The notes beneath the pieces are model-generated. The model saw only the letters and a list, made by a program, of their open reading frames with translations. It did no database searches and was not told the origin of the DNA. A DNA stretch of 64,000 nucleotides from Vicinamibacterales bacterium. GTDB taxonomy: Bacteria > Acidobacteriota > Vicinamibacteria > Vicinamibacterales > Fen-181. The stretch spans positions 186,001 through 250,000 of the forward strand of contig DASXVO010000054.1 of the NCBI GenBank assembly GCA_036504215.1, written 5' to 3'. Made by a program: the position numbers and the translations under genes. Shown here in pieces: positions 1 to 12,011 of this stretch. Within the stretch, counting starts at the first letter, position 1. Every line of letters begins with the position of its first letter.

Positions 1-987
1 GACCCGGAAGACCGAGAGGTCCGGACCGGCACCGACGTCCGACCCGAGACCGACGCGCGCCACCTGTGCGCGCTGCCAGTTCATGACGCCGCTGCCGAGG
101 AACACGTTCGAGGTCGGACAGTGGGCGATCGCGCATGGCGCGAGGTGCTGCCACTCGCGGGCGGTCAGCCAGATGGCGTGCGCGAAGAGGCTGCGCGGCG
201 TGACGAGCCCCGCGTTCTCGTACACCTCGAGGTACTCCTCCCCGAACCGCTCGCGCACCGCCTGGCACTCGGGCTGCTGCTCGGAAAGGTGGGTCTGAAT
301 CGGCAACTGCTTCTCGCGCGCCAGCGTGCCGCACCCCTCGAGGAGTTCCCGGGTGCAGGACAGCGCAAAGCGCGGCGTAACCGCAAACCGGAGCCTGGGA
401 CGATCGAGCTGCGCGAGTGCGTACGCCTCGTCGAGCACGCGCTTTGTCGTCACGCTCCGGTACGCGCCTTCGTCCATGAGCGGCGGGCCGATCCACGCGT
501 GGATGCCCACCTCCTCTGCGGCATCGAAGCAGGCCTCCACCGAGTCGGGCCACGCCGACGTGTAGAGCGCGGCGGTCGTCGTGCCCTGCACGAGCATCTC
601 GTGCATGAAGTTCCGGGACAGGATACGCGCGCGCTCGCCGCGGAACCGGCGCTCGAGGGGGAACGTCCACTTGCGCAGCCACTCGAGCAGGCTCTCGGGG
701 TGGACGCCGCAGACAGGGAGCTGCGGAACGTGCGCGTGCGTGTCGACGAGGCCGGGAAAGACGATGTGCGGCCGGAGATCGGTGCAGTGGCGTGGTGCCG
801 CCTTGCTGGGCCGCTTCCACGGTCCGGCGTGCAGGATCAAGCCGTCCTGCACATCGAGACGGCCGTCGTTCCAGTCCGCCCAGCCCGACTCGCCGACCGG
901 CGTCAGGATGTGAGCCCGGTAGGTGGTCACAGGAGCCTGCGGTTGGCGGCTGGCCGCGGGCGTTTGGCGTTGCGACTGTGGGGTCAT
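1..987 (-). CDS. guaD: Guanine deaminase-like amidohydrolase (3' part outside window)
   Basis: Amidohydrolase-superfamily enzyme, most like guanine deaminase (guanine to xanthine plus ammonia), which would feed xanthine to the neighbouring molybdenum hydroxylases. I translated 329 codons without a stop before the window edge. Metal-site motifs are visible: DTHAHVPQ near residue 90, QTHLSEQQPE, FAHAIWL and GLGSDVGAG. The HAHVPQ and SDVGAG motifs fit guanine deaminase better than generic deaminases. The ATG overlaps the stop of the upstream FAD-subunit gene (ATGA), so it is translationally coupled as the last visible gene of the operon. A GTG at 930 is an alternative start, because the first 19 residues are low-complexity. 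The substrate is inferred from family and context; another aminohydrolase activity (SsnA/AtzA-like) is possible. Confidence 0.85.
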   Translation of the reverse strand, partial: MTPQSQRQTPAASRQPQAPVTTYRAHILTPVGESGWADWNDGRLDVQDGLILHAGPWKRPSKAAPRHCTDLRPHIVFPGLVDTHAHVPQLPVCGVHPESLLEWLRKWTFPLERRFRGERARILSRNFMHEMLVQGTTTAALYTSAWPDSVEACFDAAEEVGIHAWIGPPLMDEGAYRSVTTKRVLDEAYALAQLDRPRLRFAVTPRFALSCTRELLEGCGTLAREKQLPIQTHLSEQQPECQAVRERFGEEYLEVYENAGLVTPRSLFAHAIWLTAREWQHLAPCAIAHCPTSNVFLGSGVMNWQRAQVARVGLGSDVGAGPDLSVFRV

Positions 988-1805
988 GCGGTTTCGTTCC
1001 AGAAGGCGCGCAGGAGATTGCACGCGACGCGGCGGCGGTACGCCGCGGTCGATCGGATGTCGTCGATTGGATGGATCTCGGTCAGCAGCGCGGCTGTCGC
1101 CTCGTCGAGCGATCCCCCGGAGGCGAGAATGTCCTCAGTCTGCGGTACGCGGACGACGGTTGGCGCAACGCTGCCGAAGGCGATGCGCGGCTTCGGCGCA
1201 CGCACGGCGGCGATGACGACCTTGGAGATCGCCTGCGCGGCGCGCGTCCCGACCTTTCGGAAGTACTGCCGCCCGGCGACGGGCGCGACTTCGACCGCTG
1301 CGATGAGTTCGTCCGGGCGCCTCACGCTCGCGCGATATCCGGTGTAGAACTCGTGGAACGGCACGCGTCGGACGCCGGACGCGCTCCGCAGCACGAGCAC
1401 GGCATCGACCGCGGCGAGCACGGGCAGGGTGTCGCCGGCGGGTGAGGCGTTGGCGATGTTGCCGCCGATCGTGCCCCGGTTCTGGATCTGCACGGCGCCG
1501 ACTTCGCGAGCGGCTGCGACGAGCGACGGGAGCCGTCGGCGCACGAGCGGCGAGCGGATGAGATCGCTGAAGGTCGTGAGCGCGCCGATCGAGAGCACCG
1601 TGCCGTTGACGGTGATCCCACGAAGCGCGTCGAGTCCCCACAGGTTCAGGAAACGGGTGCCGGGTCGCGTCCCGGCATTGAGGAGGACGTAGACGTCGGT
1701 GCACCCCGCGAGCGGCACGATCGGCTGACCGTCACGCATCACCTCGAGCGCGTGTTTCAGCGACCGCGGCTCGACGAGCTCGAGCGAAGAGATGGCGGGA
1801 TGCAT
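984..1805 (-). CDS. Xanthine dehydrogenase-family FAD-binding subunit
   Basis: FAD-binding middle subunit (CoxM/XdhB type) of a molybdenum hydroxylase; it passes electrons from the 2Fe-2S clusters to NAD or another acceptor. The 273-residue protein has the PLAGCTDVYV segment near residue 31, the TIGGNIANASPAGD flavin-binding motif near residue 105, and a C-terminal CO-dehydrogenase-flavoprotein domain. The ATG at 1805 follows the 2Fe-2S gene by 2 bp and the stop overlaps the guaD-like ATG, so it lies inside a tight operon. The reading frame is open upstream of 1805, but that extension has no domain similarity and overlaps the 2Fe-2S gene, so the ATG start is preferred. Length matches the family (about 260-290). 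Confidence 0.93.
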   Translation of the reverse strand: MHPAISSLELVEPRSLKHALEVMRDGQPIVPLAGCTDVYVLLNAGTRPGTRFLNLWGLDALRGITVNGTVLSIGALTTFSDLIRSPLVRRRLPSLVAAAREVGAVQIQNRGTIGGNIANASPAGDTLPVLAAVDAVLVLRSASGVRRVPFHEFYTGYRASVRRPDELIAAVEVAPVAGRQYFRKVGTRAAQAISKVVIAAVRAPKPRIAFGSVAPTVVRVPQTEDILASGGSLDEATAALLTEIHPIDDIRSTAAYRRRVACNLLRAFWNETA

Positions 1806-1807
1806 CG

Positions 1808-2290
1808 CTACGCCTTCCCCTTCGACTCGCTCCGGGCAGGCCGCCTGGCCGCCTTTCCGCCCTTCTTCCGTCCCGCCTCGATCGCCCTGTAGATGCCGGT
1901 GTATCCGGTGCACCGGCAGATGTTGCCCGCGAGTCCGATACGGACGTCCTCGAGCGAGGCGTTCGGCGGCAGCGCCGCCGCCGCCATGATCATGCCCGGC
2001 GTGCAGATGCCGCACTGCGTGCCGCCCTCGACGACGAATGCGTCCTGGAGGGGATGCCGTCCGTCGAGCCCCTCGATGGTCAGTACCGTCCGGCCGCGCA
2101 CCTGGCCGAACGGCACGAGGCACGCGTTGACCGCGACGCCGTCGAGCAGGACCGTGCAGGCGCCGCACTCGCCCTCGCCGCAGCCCTCCTTCGTGCCCGT
2201 GAGGCCGCAGTCCTCCCGCAACACATCGAGCAGCCGCCTCATCGGGTGCGCCCGCACGTCGAGGTGTCTTCCGTTCAGCACGAATCGCAC
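1808..2290 (-). CDS. Xanthine dehydrogenase-family 2Fe-2S subunit
   Basis: Small iron-sulfur subunit (XdhC/CoxS type) carrying two 2Fe-2S clusters between the molybdenum and FAD subunits. Cysteine motifs GCGEGECGACT near residue 36 and CGICTPG plus CRCTGY in the C-terminal half are complete. The GTG start at 2290 is chosen because a GGGAGGA Shine-Dalgarno sits about 5 nt upstream and the protein then begins directly with the ferredoxin fold; a longer reading from 2347 would overlap the Mo-subunit gene. The C-terminus (ARSESKGKA) falls in a copy of a short interspersed repeat also seen near 28.5 and 30.5 kb. It is one gene of a four-gene overlapping set. Confidence 0.93.
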   Translation of the reverse strand: MRFVLNGRHLDVRAHPMRRLLDVLREDCGLTGTKEGCGEGECGACTVLLDGVAVNACLVPFGQVRGRTVLTIEGLDGRHPLQDAFVVEGGTQCGICTPGMIMAAAALPPNASLEDVRIGLAGNICRCTGYTGIYRAIEAGRKKGGKAARRPARSESKGKA

Positions 2291-2327
2291 GATATCCTCC
2301 CGGACAACCCTTCCCTGGCGCCGCGCC

Positions 2328-4508
<2,181 letters not shown>

Positions 4509-4525
4509 TCGCTGCCTCCGCCGCC

Positions 4526-5902
4526 CTACATCGACATCGGTTCCCGCCGCACGAACCGCCCTCGGCCCGCGCGGCCGACGAACTGTCCGCGCTCCACGAT
4601 CACCTCGCCGCGCGACAGCACCATCTCGATCGCGCCCCGCGTCAGCCGGCCTTCGTACGGGTTGTAGTCCACGCGCATATGGTGCGTCGAGGCGGAGATG
4701 GCCGTCGTTCCGGCCGGGTCGAACAGGACGATATCCGCGTCGGCGTCCGGGGCGAGCGCACCCTTTCGCGGAGAGAGACCGAACAACCTGGCGGGTGCGG
4801 TCGCCGTGACGTCCACGAACCGCTCGACCGAAAGACGTCCCGCTGCCACGCCGCCATCATAAATCAGGTTCAGGCGAGGTTCGATGCCCGGCGCGCCGTT
4901 CGGGATCTTCGAGAAGTCGTGGCGGCCGCCGGCCTTGTCGCTCAGCCGGAAGGGGCAGTGGTCCGTGGCGACCACCTGAAGGTCGCCGACCGCAAGGCCG
5001 CGCCACAGCGACGCCTGCATGGCGGCCGGTCGCAGCGGTGGACTCATGACGTACTTCGCCCCATCGAAGCCCCGGGCATCGTACGCGTCCTCCGACAGGA
5101 CGAGATACTGTGGGCACGTTTCCGCGTACACCGGCCGTCCGCGGCGGCGCGCCGCGGCAACTTCCTCGAGCGCGCCCGACGTCGAGAGGTGCACGATGTA
5201 GACGGGTGCGGCTGCCGCTTCGGCCAGCGCGATGGCGCGGTGCACGGCCTCGGCCTCGAGAATGGGCGGCCGCGTGCTCGCGTGGAAGCGCGGGCCGGTG
5301 TGGCCCGCCGCGAGCGCCTCGCGCACCAGCACGTCGATGACTGCCCCGTTTTCCGCGTGCACGCACACCAGGCCGCCGAGTGCCGCCGTGCTCCGCAGCA
5401 CCCGGAAGATCTGCCCATCGTCCAGCATCAGGCGGCCCGGGTAGGCCATGAACAGCTTGAACGACGGGACGCCATCGGCGACGATCCCGCCCATCTCCGC
5501 TTCCACCTCGGGCCGGAGATCCGAGATGCACATGTGGAAGCCGAAATCGACGACCGCGCGCCCTGTGGCGCGCGCCATCCATGTGTCCAGCGCCTCGCGC
5601 AGCGATCCACCCTTCTCCTGCGTCGCGTAGTCGATGATGGTCGTCGTCCCGCCGCAGGCGGCCGCGATCGTCCCGCTCTCGAAATCGTCGGCCGTGCGGA
5701 TGGCGCCGAGCGGCAAATCGAGGTGCGTGTGAACGTCGACGGCGCCGGGCAGCACCAGCCGGCCCGAGGCCTCGATGACGCGGTCGGCGGGCCCGCGCAA
5801 CCCGGGGCCGATCTCGCGGATGGCCTCATCGACCACCAGCAGATCGGCCTCCTGGCGTCCGTCGGCATTCACGATGGTCCCGTCGCGGATCAGGGTACGC
5901 AT
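4526..5902 (-). CDS. hyuA: Dihydropyrimidinase/hydantoinase (HyuA-like)
   Basis: Cyclic amidohydrolase of 458 residues that opens a hydantoin or dihydropyrimidine ring in the cytoplasm. Motifs: DVHTHLDLP near residue 58 (metal-binding His pair), PSFKLFMAYPG near residue 145 (carboxylated bridging lysine), YAETCPQYL and the VATDHCPF aspartate near residue 310. Length equals the E. coli HyuA family (about 460). It is the first gene of the minus-strand operon; a TATAAT at 5918-5913 sits 10 nt before the ATG, so the transcript may be nearly leaderless. In the E. coli locus hyuA lies between ygeY and yqeA, so its pairing here with XdhD and YgeY homologues supports a shared purine/hydantoin pathway. 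Confidence 0.93.
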   Translation of the reverse strand: MRTLIRDGTIVNADGRQEADLLVVDEAIREIGPGLRGPADRVIEASGRLVLPGAVDVHTHLDLPLGAIRTADDFESGTIAAACGGTTTIIDYATQEKGGSLREALDTWMARATGRAVVDFGFHMCISDLRPEVEAEMGGIVADGVPSFKLFMAYPGRLMLDDGQIFRVLRSTAALGGLVCVHAENGAVIDVLVREALAAGHTGPRFHASTRPPILEAEAVHRAIALAEAAAAPVYIVHLSTSGALEEVAAARRRGRPVYAETCPQYLVLSEDAYDARGFDGAKYVMSPPLRPAAMQASLWRGLAVGDLQVVATDHCPFRLSDKAGGRHDFSKIPNGAPGIEPRLNLIYDGGVAAGRLSVERFVDVTATAPARLFGLSPRKGALAPDADADIVLFDPAGTTAISASTHHMRVDYNPYEGRLTRGAIEMVLSRGEVIVERGQFVGRAGRGRFVRREPMSM

Positions 5903-5912
5903 GGCCGCTGCG

Positions 5913-5954
5913 ATTATACGGCCGTGGGGCGTGCGGAGGGGGCTGGAGTTATAC
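5913..5954. promoter_or_regulatory. Divergent promoter pair for hyuA operon and xdhD
   Basis: The 63-bp gap between the two start codons contains TATAAT reading leftward (5918-5913) and TATACT reading rightward (5949-5954). Each is 10-11 nt from its start codon. No good -35 hexamers are seen, so an activator or alternative spacing may be needed. Transcription start sites are inferred. Confidence 0.5.
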
Positions 5955-5965
5955 TCGTGACGCAG

Positions 5966-8578
5966 ATGAATACCGTTGAGTTCGTCCTGAATGGGAAGCC
6001 AGTGCGGGTCGAGACGCGCGACGGCGAGTCGTTGCTCGAGACCCTGCGTGAGAGATGCGGGATCCGGACGCTGAAGGATGGATGCTCGCCGCAGGGCCAG
6101 TGCGGATGCTGCCTCGCGCTCGTCGACGGGAACGCGAAGGTGACCTGCGCGATGACCGCCGCCTCGGCGCACGGCCACGAGGTGCTGACGCTCGAAGGCC
6201 TGTCGCCGGACGACCGTGACCTGTTCTCGCGGGCGTTCGTGGCGGCGGCCGGCATCCAGTGCGGGTTCTGCATCCCTGGCATTGCGATGAGGGCCAAGTA
6301 CCTGTTGGATCGCCACACGAATCCGACTCGCGCCGAAATTGCCCGCGCGATCGACGTTCACCTCTGTCGTTGCACCGGGTACAAGAAGATCGTGGACGCC
6401 ATCGAGTTGATGGCACGCGGTCGCAGAGGCGAGTCGATCCCGGAGATCGTCGTGGACGGAGGCGTGGGCGCCCGGTTGGCCCGCTACGACGCCGTACGGT
6501 CGGCGCTCGGCGACCGTCCCTACGTCGACGATCTCGTGCTGTCCGGCATGTTGCACGGCGCCGTGACGCTGTCGCGCCACGCGCGAGCGAAGGTCGTGCG
6601 AATCGACACGAGGCGCGCGAAGGCACACGCGGGCGTTGTCGCGGTCGTGACGGCCGCGGACGTGCCGGGTGAGCGGTGGTACGGTCTGATCGAGCGCGAC
6701 TGGCCGGGCCTGGTCGCGGAGGGCGAAGAGGTCAGATGCGTCGGCGACGTGCTCGCGGCGGTGGCGGCGACGGACCGTCACACGGCCCGCGAGGCCGCCG
6801 CGCTCGTGGACATCGAGTACGAGGTCCTGCCAGCCGTGCTCGACCCCGAGGCGTCCATTCGTCCCGGCGCGCCGCAGGTGAATCCGAAGCACGAGAACCT
6901 CCTGTCCCGATCACGGATCCGGCGCGGGGACGCCGACGGGGCGCTGGCCGCGAGTGCCTTCGTCGTGCACGGCACGTGGCAGACGCAGCGCATCGAGCAC
7001 CTCTATCTCGAGCCCGAGAGCGCGCTGGCCGTGCCGCTTCCCGACGGCGGATTCCATCTCTACACCCAGGGCCAGGGGATCTTCGACGACCGTCGTCAGG
7101 TGGCCGCGTTCCTCGGCGTCCCCGAAGAAGCGCTGTTCGTCGAACTCGTGCCCAACGGTGGCGCCTTCGGCGGCAAGGAGGACATGTCGGTCCAGGCCCA
7201 GACGACCCTCCTCGCGAAGGTGGCCGGGCGCCCGGTGAAGCTGACACTGAGCCGCGAGGAATCGATCCGTCTGCATCCGAAGCGTCACCCGGTCCGCATG
7301 GAATACGTGGTGGGCTGCGACGGGGACGGGCGGCTGACGGCGGTGAAGGCTCGGATGATTGGCGACTCGGGGGCGTACGCGTCGGTTGGAGCCAAGGTGC
7401 TCGAGCGCGCGGCGGGACACGGCGCGGGGCCGTATCGCGTCCCGAACATCGACATCGAGTCGATTGCGGCCTACACCAACAACCCTCCGTGCGGCGCGAT
7501 GCGCGGCTTCGGGGCGAACCAGGCGCACTTCGCCATGGAAGGGTGCATGGATCTGCTGGCGCAGAAGGCCGGCCTCGACGCCTGGGAGATCCGCTGGCGG
7601 AATGCGCTCGATGTGGGCGACGTCTTCTCGACGGGGCAGATCCTCGAGAAGTCGGTCGGCATCAGGAAGACCCTGCAAGCCGTGAAACCGCACTACGACG
7701 CGGCGAAGGCCGCGGGGCGGGCGGTTGGCATCGCGTGCGGCTTGAAGAACAGCGGCATCGGCAACGGCGCCAAGGAGTGGGGCAAGGCGCGGCTCGTCGT
7801 GGAGCCCGACCTCACCGTCTCGGTCTACAACGGCTACACGGAGATGGGGCAGGGCCTGCTCACGGTGCTGGTCCAGTTCGCCGTGGAAGTGACCGGGCTG
7901 CCCGCGTCATGCTTCCGTCCGAAAGTGGACTCGACGTTCCAACTCGCCTGCGGTCAGACGACCGGATCGCGGGCGACGTTGTTCGGCGGACGGGCGGTGA
8001 CGAGCGCGGCAGAAAAGCTGCGCGCGGACCTCGATGCAGGGCACCGGCTGGTCGATCTGGCCGGACGAGTCTATGCGGCGGACGTGCTGGTGGACGACAC
8101 GACCGAACTCGGCGCGCCGGTCGAGAAGGTGAAGACGCACACCGCGTTTGGGTACGCGACGCAGCTCTGCATCCTCGACGGGCAGGGACGCGTGGCACGT
8201 ATCGTCGCGGCCCACGACGTCGGCCGGGCGGTGAATCCGGCGCTCTGCGAGGGTCAAATCGAGGGTGCGATCCACATGGGCCTCGGGTACGCGCTGACCG
8301 AGGAACTGGTGTGCGAGGACGGCATGCCGGTGACGTTCGCGCTGCGAGAGATTGGCGCGCTGCGCGCGCGGGACATGCCGGAGATCGACGTGTTGATCGT
8401 CGAGGACCCGGAGCCGGAGGGGCCGTTTGGCGCGAAGGGCGTCGGCGAGATCGGACTGGTGCCGACGGCCGCCGCCGTGGCTGGCGCGCTCGAGGCCTTC
8501 GATGGGATCCGCCGCTACACGCTGCCGATGAAGGACTCTCCCGCCGCGCGGGCGATGAGTGTCGGGCGTCGGCGATGA
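5966..8578 (+). CDS. xdhD: XdhD-like fused 2Fe-2S/molybdopterin hydroxylase
   Basis: Single-chain molybdenum hydroxylase of 870 residues. The N-terminal 2Fe-2S module (GCSPQGQCGCC near residue 40, CGFCIPG, CRCTGY near 135) is fused to the molybdopterin domains (GGAFGGKEDM, AMRGFGANQAH, GAKGVGE near 825). This layout matches the family named selenium-dependent xanthine dehydrogenase after E. coli XdhD (about 956 aa). No separate FAD domain is fused, so it could borrow the neighbouring FAD subunit. The ATG at 5966 is preferred: a TATACT 11 nt upstream leaves essentially no leader. An in-frame GTG at 5957 has a GGAG 8 nt upstream but would overlap the predicted start site. Selenium dependence cannot be read from the sequence. 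Confidence 0.92.
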   Translation: MNTVEFVLNGKPVRVETRDGESLLETLRERCGIRTLKDGCSPQGQCGCCLALVDGNAKVTCAMTAASAHGHEVLTLEGLSPDDRDLFSRAFVAAAGIQCGFCIPGIAMRAKYLLDRHTNPTRAEIARAIDVHLCRCTGYKKIVDAIELMARGRRGESIPEIVVDGGVGARLARYDAVRSALGDRPYVDDLVLSGMLHGAVTLSRHARAKVVRIDTRRAKAHAGVVAVVTAADVPGERWYGLIERDWPGLVAEGEEVRCVGDVLAAVAATDRHTAREAAALVDIEYEVLPAVLDPEASIRPGAPQVNPKHENLLSRSRIRRGDADGALAASAFVVHGTWQTQRIEHLYLEPESALAVPLPDGGFHLYTQGQGIFDDRRQVAAFLGVPEEALFVELVPNGGAFGGKEDMSVQAQTTLLAKVAGRPVKLTLSREESIRLHPKRHPVRMEYVVGCDGDGRLTAVKARMIGDSGAYASVGAKVLERAAGHGAGPYRVPNIDIESIAAYTNNPPCGAMRGFGANQAHFAMEGCMDLLAQKAGLDAWEIRWRNALDVGDVFSTGQILEKSVGIRKTLQAVKPHYDAAKAAGRAVGIACGLKNSGIGNGAKEWGKARLVVEPDLTVSVYNGYTEMGQGLLTVLVQFAVEVTGLPASCFRPKVDSTFQLACGQTTGSRATLFGGRAVTSAAEKLRADLDAGHRLVDLAGRVYAADVLVDDTTELGAPVEKVKTHTAFGYATQLCILDGQGRVARIVAAHDVGRAVNPALCEGQIEGAIHMGLGYALTEELVCEDGMPVTFALREIGALRARDMPEIDVLIVEDPEPEGPFGAKGVGEIGLVPTAAAVAGALEAFDGIRRYTLPMKDSPAARAMSVGRRR

Positions 8579-9573
8579 GGGGATCGTTCGTCAACGCGCA
8601 CACCCATCTCTACAGCGGCCTGGCGCCGTTCGGGATGCCGGCGCCGGCGGAGATTCCCCGCACGTTCGCGCAAATACTCGAGCAGATTTGGTGGCGTCTC
8701 GACCGCGCGTTGGACGAGGCGTCGCTCCGGGCGGCGGCGCGGTTCTACGTCGCGCACGCGGCGCGCGCTGGCACGTCGATCCTCGTCGATCACCACGAGT
8801 CGCCGGGCTTCATCGACGGCTCGCTCGACGTGCTCGCGGAGGCGTGCACGGAGTTCGGCGCGCGTGCGGTGCTCAGCTACGGCGCGACGGAACGGAACGG
8901 CGGCCGCGACGAAGCGCGCCGCGGTCTGGCTGAATGCCGGCGTTTCATCCTGGCAAACCGCCGGCCTGGCGTGGCTGGTGTCGTCGGTCTCCACGCGTCG
9001 TTCACGGTATCGGACGAGACGATTCGGGAGGCGGGCCGGTTGTGTCGCGAGCTTGGGACCGTGCTGCACGTCCATGTCGCCGAGGATTCCGCTGACGTGG
9101 AGGACGCCCGACAACGAGGATACGCTGGCCCTCTGGAACGGCTGTTCGCCCTCGATGCGCTGCCGGCCGGTTCGATCCTCGCGCACGGGGTGTACCTGAC
9201 GGCCGCCCAGGTCGGCGCGGCGTCGGACGCCGGATGCTGGTTCGTGCAGAACCCGCGATCGAACCGGAACAACCGCGTCGGCTATCCGGCCGCGATCCGG
9301 TCGGCGTCGAGGGTGGCACTCGGTACCGACGGCTTCCCGTCGGACATGCGGGAGGAAGCGGCCGCGCTGACCGAGACCGCGGTGGACCACGGCGAACAGT
9401 TGGGCGCCTTCGAAGGGCGGCTCGACGCCGGCTGGCGCCTGGCATCCGACCGATTACCGGAGGCGGAGATCGCGAGCGCTCGTCAGGGAGCGCCGCCCAT
9501 CGACGACTCCACGCTCGCCGGAATCGAGGCCGAGGCGCGCGCGCAAGCGGCCCGCTTGTGGGCCAGATGGTGA
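8575..9573 (+). CDS. ssnA: SsnA-like amidohydrolase
   Basis: Metal-dependent amidohydrolase/deaminase of 332 residues, coupled to xdhD by an ATGA overlap. Visible metal motifs: NAHTHLYS at residues 7-14, LHVHVAED, ILAHGVYL and ALGTDGFPSD. In E. coli, ssnA lies close to xdhD in the same type of locus. The protein is about 100 residues shorter than E. coli SsnA and starts almost at the HxH motif, so the N-terminal part of the beta-sandwich seen in most family members is missing. That truncation is unusual; an earlier in-frame start would have to lie inside xdhD. Its substrate is unknown in the family, and the gene symbol rests on neighbourhood and fold. Confidence 0.8.
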   Translation: MRGSFVNAHTHLYSGLAPFGMPAPAEIPRTFAQILEQIWWRLDRALDEASLRAAARFYVAHAARAGTSILVDHHESPGFIDGSLDVLAEACTEFGARAVLSYGATERNGGRDEARRGLAECRRFILANRRPGVAGVVGLHASFTVSDETIREAGRLCRELGTVLHVHVAEDSADVEDARQRGYAGPLERLFALDALPAGSILAHGVYLTAAQVGAASDAGCWFVQNPRSNRNNRVGYPAAIRSASRVALGTDGFPSDMREEAAALTETAVDHGEQLGAFEGRLDAGWRLASDRLPEAEIASARQGAPPIDDSTLAGIEAEARAQAARLWARW

Positions 9574-9590
9574 GGTTCTCGAGCGGCACG

Positions 9591-9690
9591 GGCGGAGTGG
9601 CACGGGCGTCCCGCCCGTGGGGCTTGGCGGAGTGGCACGGGCGTCTCGCCCGTGGGGCTTGGCGGAGTGGCACGGGCGTCTCGCCCGTGT
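9591..9690 (+). repeat. Three tandem 35-bp REP units (left array)
   Basis: Units at 9591-9625, 9626-9660 and 9661-9690 each read GGAGTGG, then CACGGGCG, a 2-3 nt loop and CGCCCGTG. The perfect stem with a GGAG foot is typical of REP elements. They lie directly upstream of a REP-associated transposase and are in the opposite orientation to the copies downstream of it. Confidence 0.9.
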
Positions 9691-9809
9691 TGGCCGCAGG
9701 ATCTGCGTACCCCGCATCGCCCCACTGAGTGCAATTCTGCACCCGGTGTCACCAAGTACTCAGGTTCCGGCGCGTTTTCGCCGGCATCGCCCGTGCTTGA
9801 TGCCTCCGC

Positions 9810-10262
9810 GTGGATCGTTTCTACCGGCGCAATCTCCCCCATTGGCGTGAGGAGCACGGCACACCTGCCTACTTCGTGACATGGCGCCTCGCCCGCGGCC
9901 AGGCCGCATTGACCGACGGAGAGCGAGATGTGGTGGCCGATGCGTTGCGGCATTTCGACGGCCGTCGATATCAACTCATCGGCTTCGTCGTCATGGATGA
10001 CCACGTGCACGTTGTGGTTGTTCCGAGGGCAGGCGAGCGCCTCGAACGTCTGCTGCACAGTTGGAAGTCGTTCACGTCGCACCGATTCTGCCGCCATGGA
10101 GAGCGACGGCCGCCGATGTGGCAGGACGAGTACTTCGATCGCCTCCTGCGCACCGACGGAGAGCTGGACGAAAAGCTCGAGTACATCACAGGAAATCCAT
10201 GGAAGCGATGGTCGAATCTGAAGGCGTACCGGTGGGTGTGGCCGCCGGCGGTGGCACGGTAG
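9810..10262 (+). CDS. REP-associated tyrosine transposase (RAYT)
   Basis: Y1_Tnp/HUH-type single-strand transposase of 150 residues. It shows the YFVTWRL strand near residue 21, the HUH metal motif MDDHVHVVV (His65 and His67) and a probable catalytic tyrosine in LEYITGNP (Tyr125). RAYTs are domesticated IS200/IS605 relatives that act on REP hairpins and normally occur once, flanked by REPs, as here. The gene starts at a GTG. It is complete, so the element may still be able to mobilise REPs. It separates the ssnA-like gene from the PLP enzyme genes and was probably inserted into an older operon. Confidence 0.92.
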   Translation: MDRFYRRNLPHWREEHGTPAYFVTWRLARGQAALTDGERDVVADALRHFDGRRYQLIGFVVMDDHVHVVVVPRAGERLERLLHSWKSFTSHRFCRHGERRPPMWQDEYFDRLLRTDGELDEKLEYITGNPWKRWSNLKAYRWVWPPAVAR

Positions 10263-10273
10263 GCGGAGCGGCG

Positions 10274-10461
10274 TGCACGGGCGGGACGCCCGTGCCACCC
10301 AAGATCTCGTGCACGGGCGGCACGCCCGTGCCACTCAGGATCTCGGTCACGGGCGGGACGCCCGTGCCACCCACCATCGGGGCATGTGTCACTTCTGTGG
10401 ACATGGTGAGCCTTCGCCAGTACGATGACCGATGGCGCAGGGACGGGACGCCCGTGCCACG
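10274..10461 (-). repeat. Four REP palindromes (right array)
   Basis: Copies begin near 10275, 10311, 10347 and 10438, each with a CACGGGCG stem and GCCCGTGCCAC foot. They are the reverse complement of the left array. The fourth is degenerate on its left arm (CAGGGACG). The array fills the gap between the transposase and the first PLP enzyme gene and would put several hairpins in any leader there. Confidence 0.88.
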
Positions 10462-10499
10462 CGGGGCTGCCACGTACTCAGTCAACTGGCGGACATATC

Positions 10500-11990
<1,491 letters not shown>

Positions 11991-12011
11991 GTTCCCGTCC
12001 AAGACTGAACC

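Noticed and set aside
121-1347. 408-codon plus-strand frame
   Set aside because: It is antisense to the guanine-deaminase-like and FAD-subunit genes, both supported by clear motifs.
4679-5965. Long plus-strand reading frame running into xdhD
   Set aside because: It is antisense to hyuA, arginine/alanine-rich and has no motifs; only the part from 5966 is real.
5966-8578. Selenocysteine (in-frame UGA) in XdhD
   Set aside because: The reading frame has no internal stop; family selenium is reported as a cofactor, not an encoded residue.
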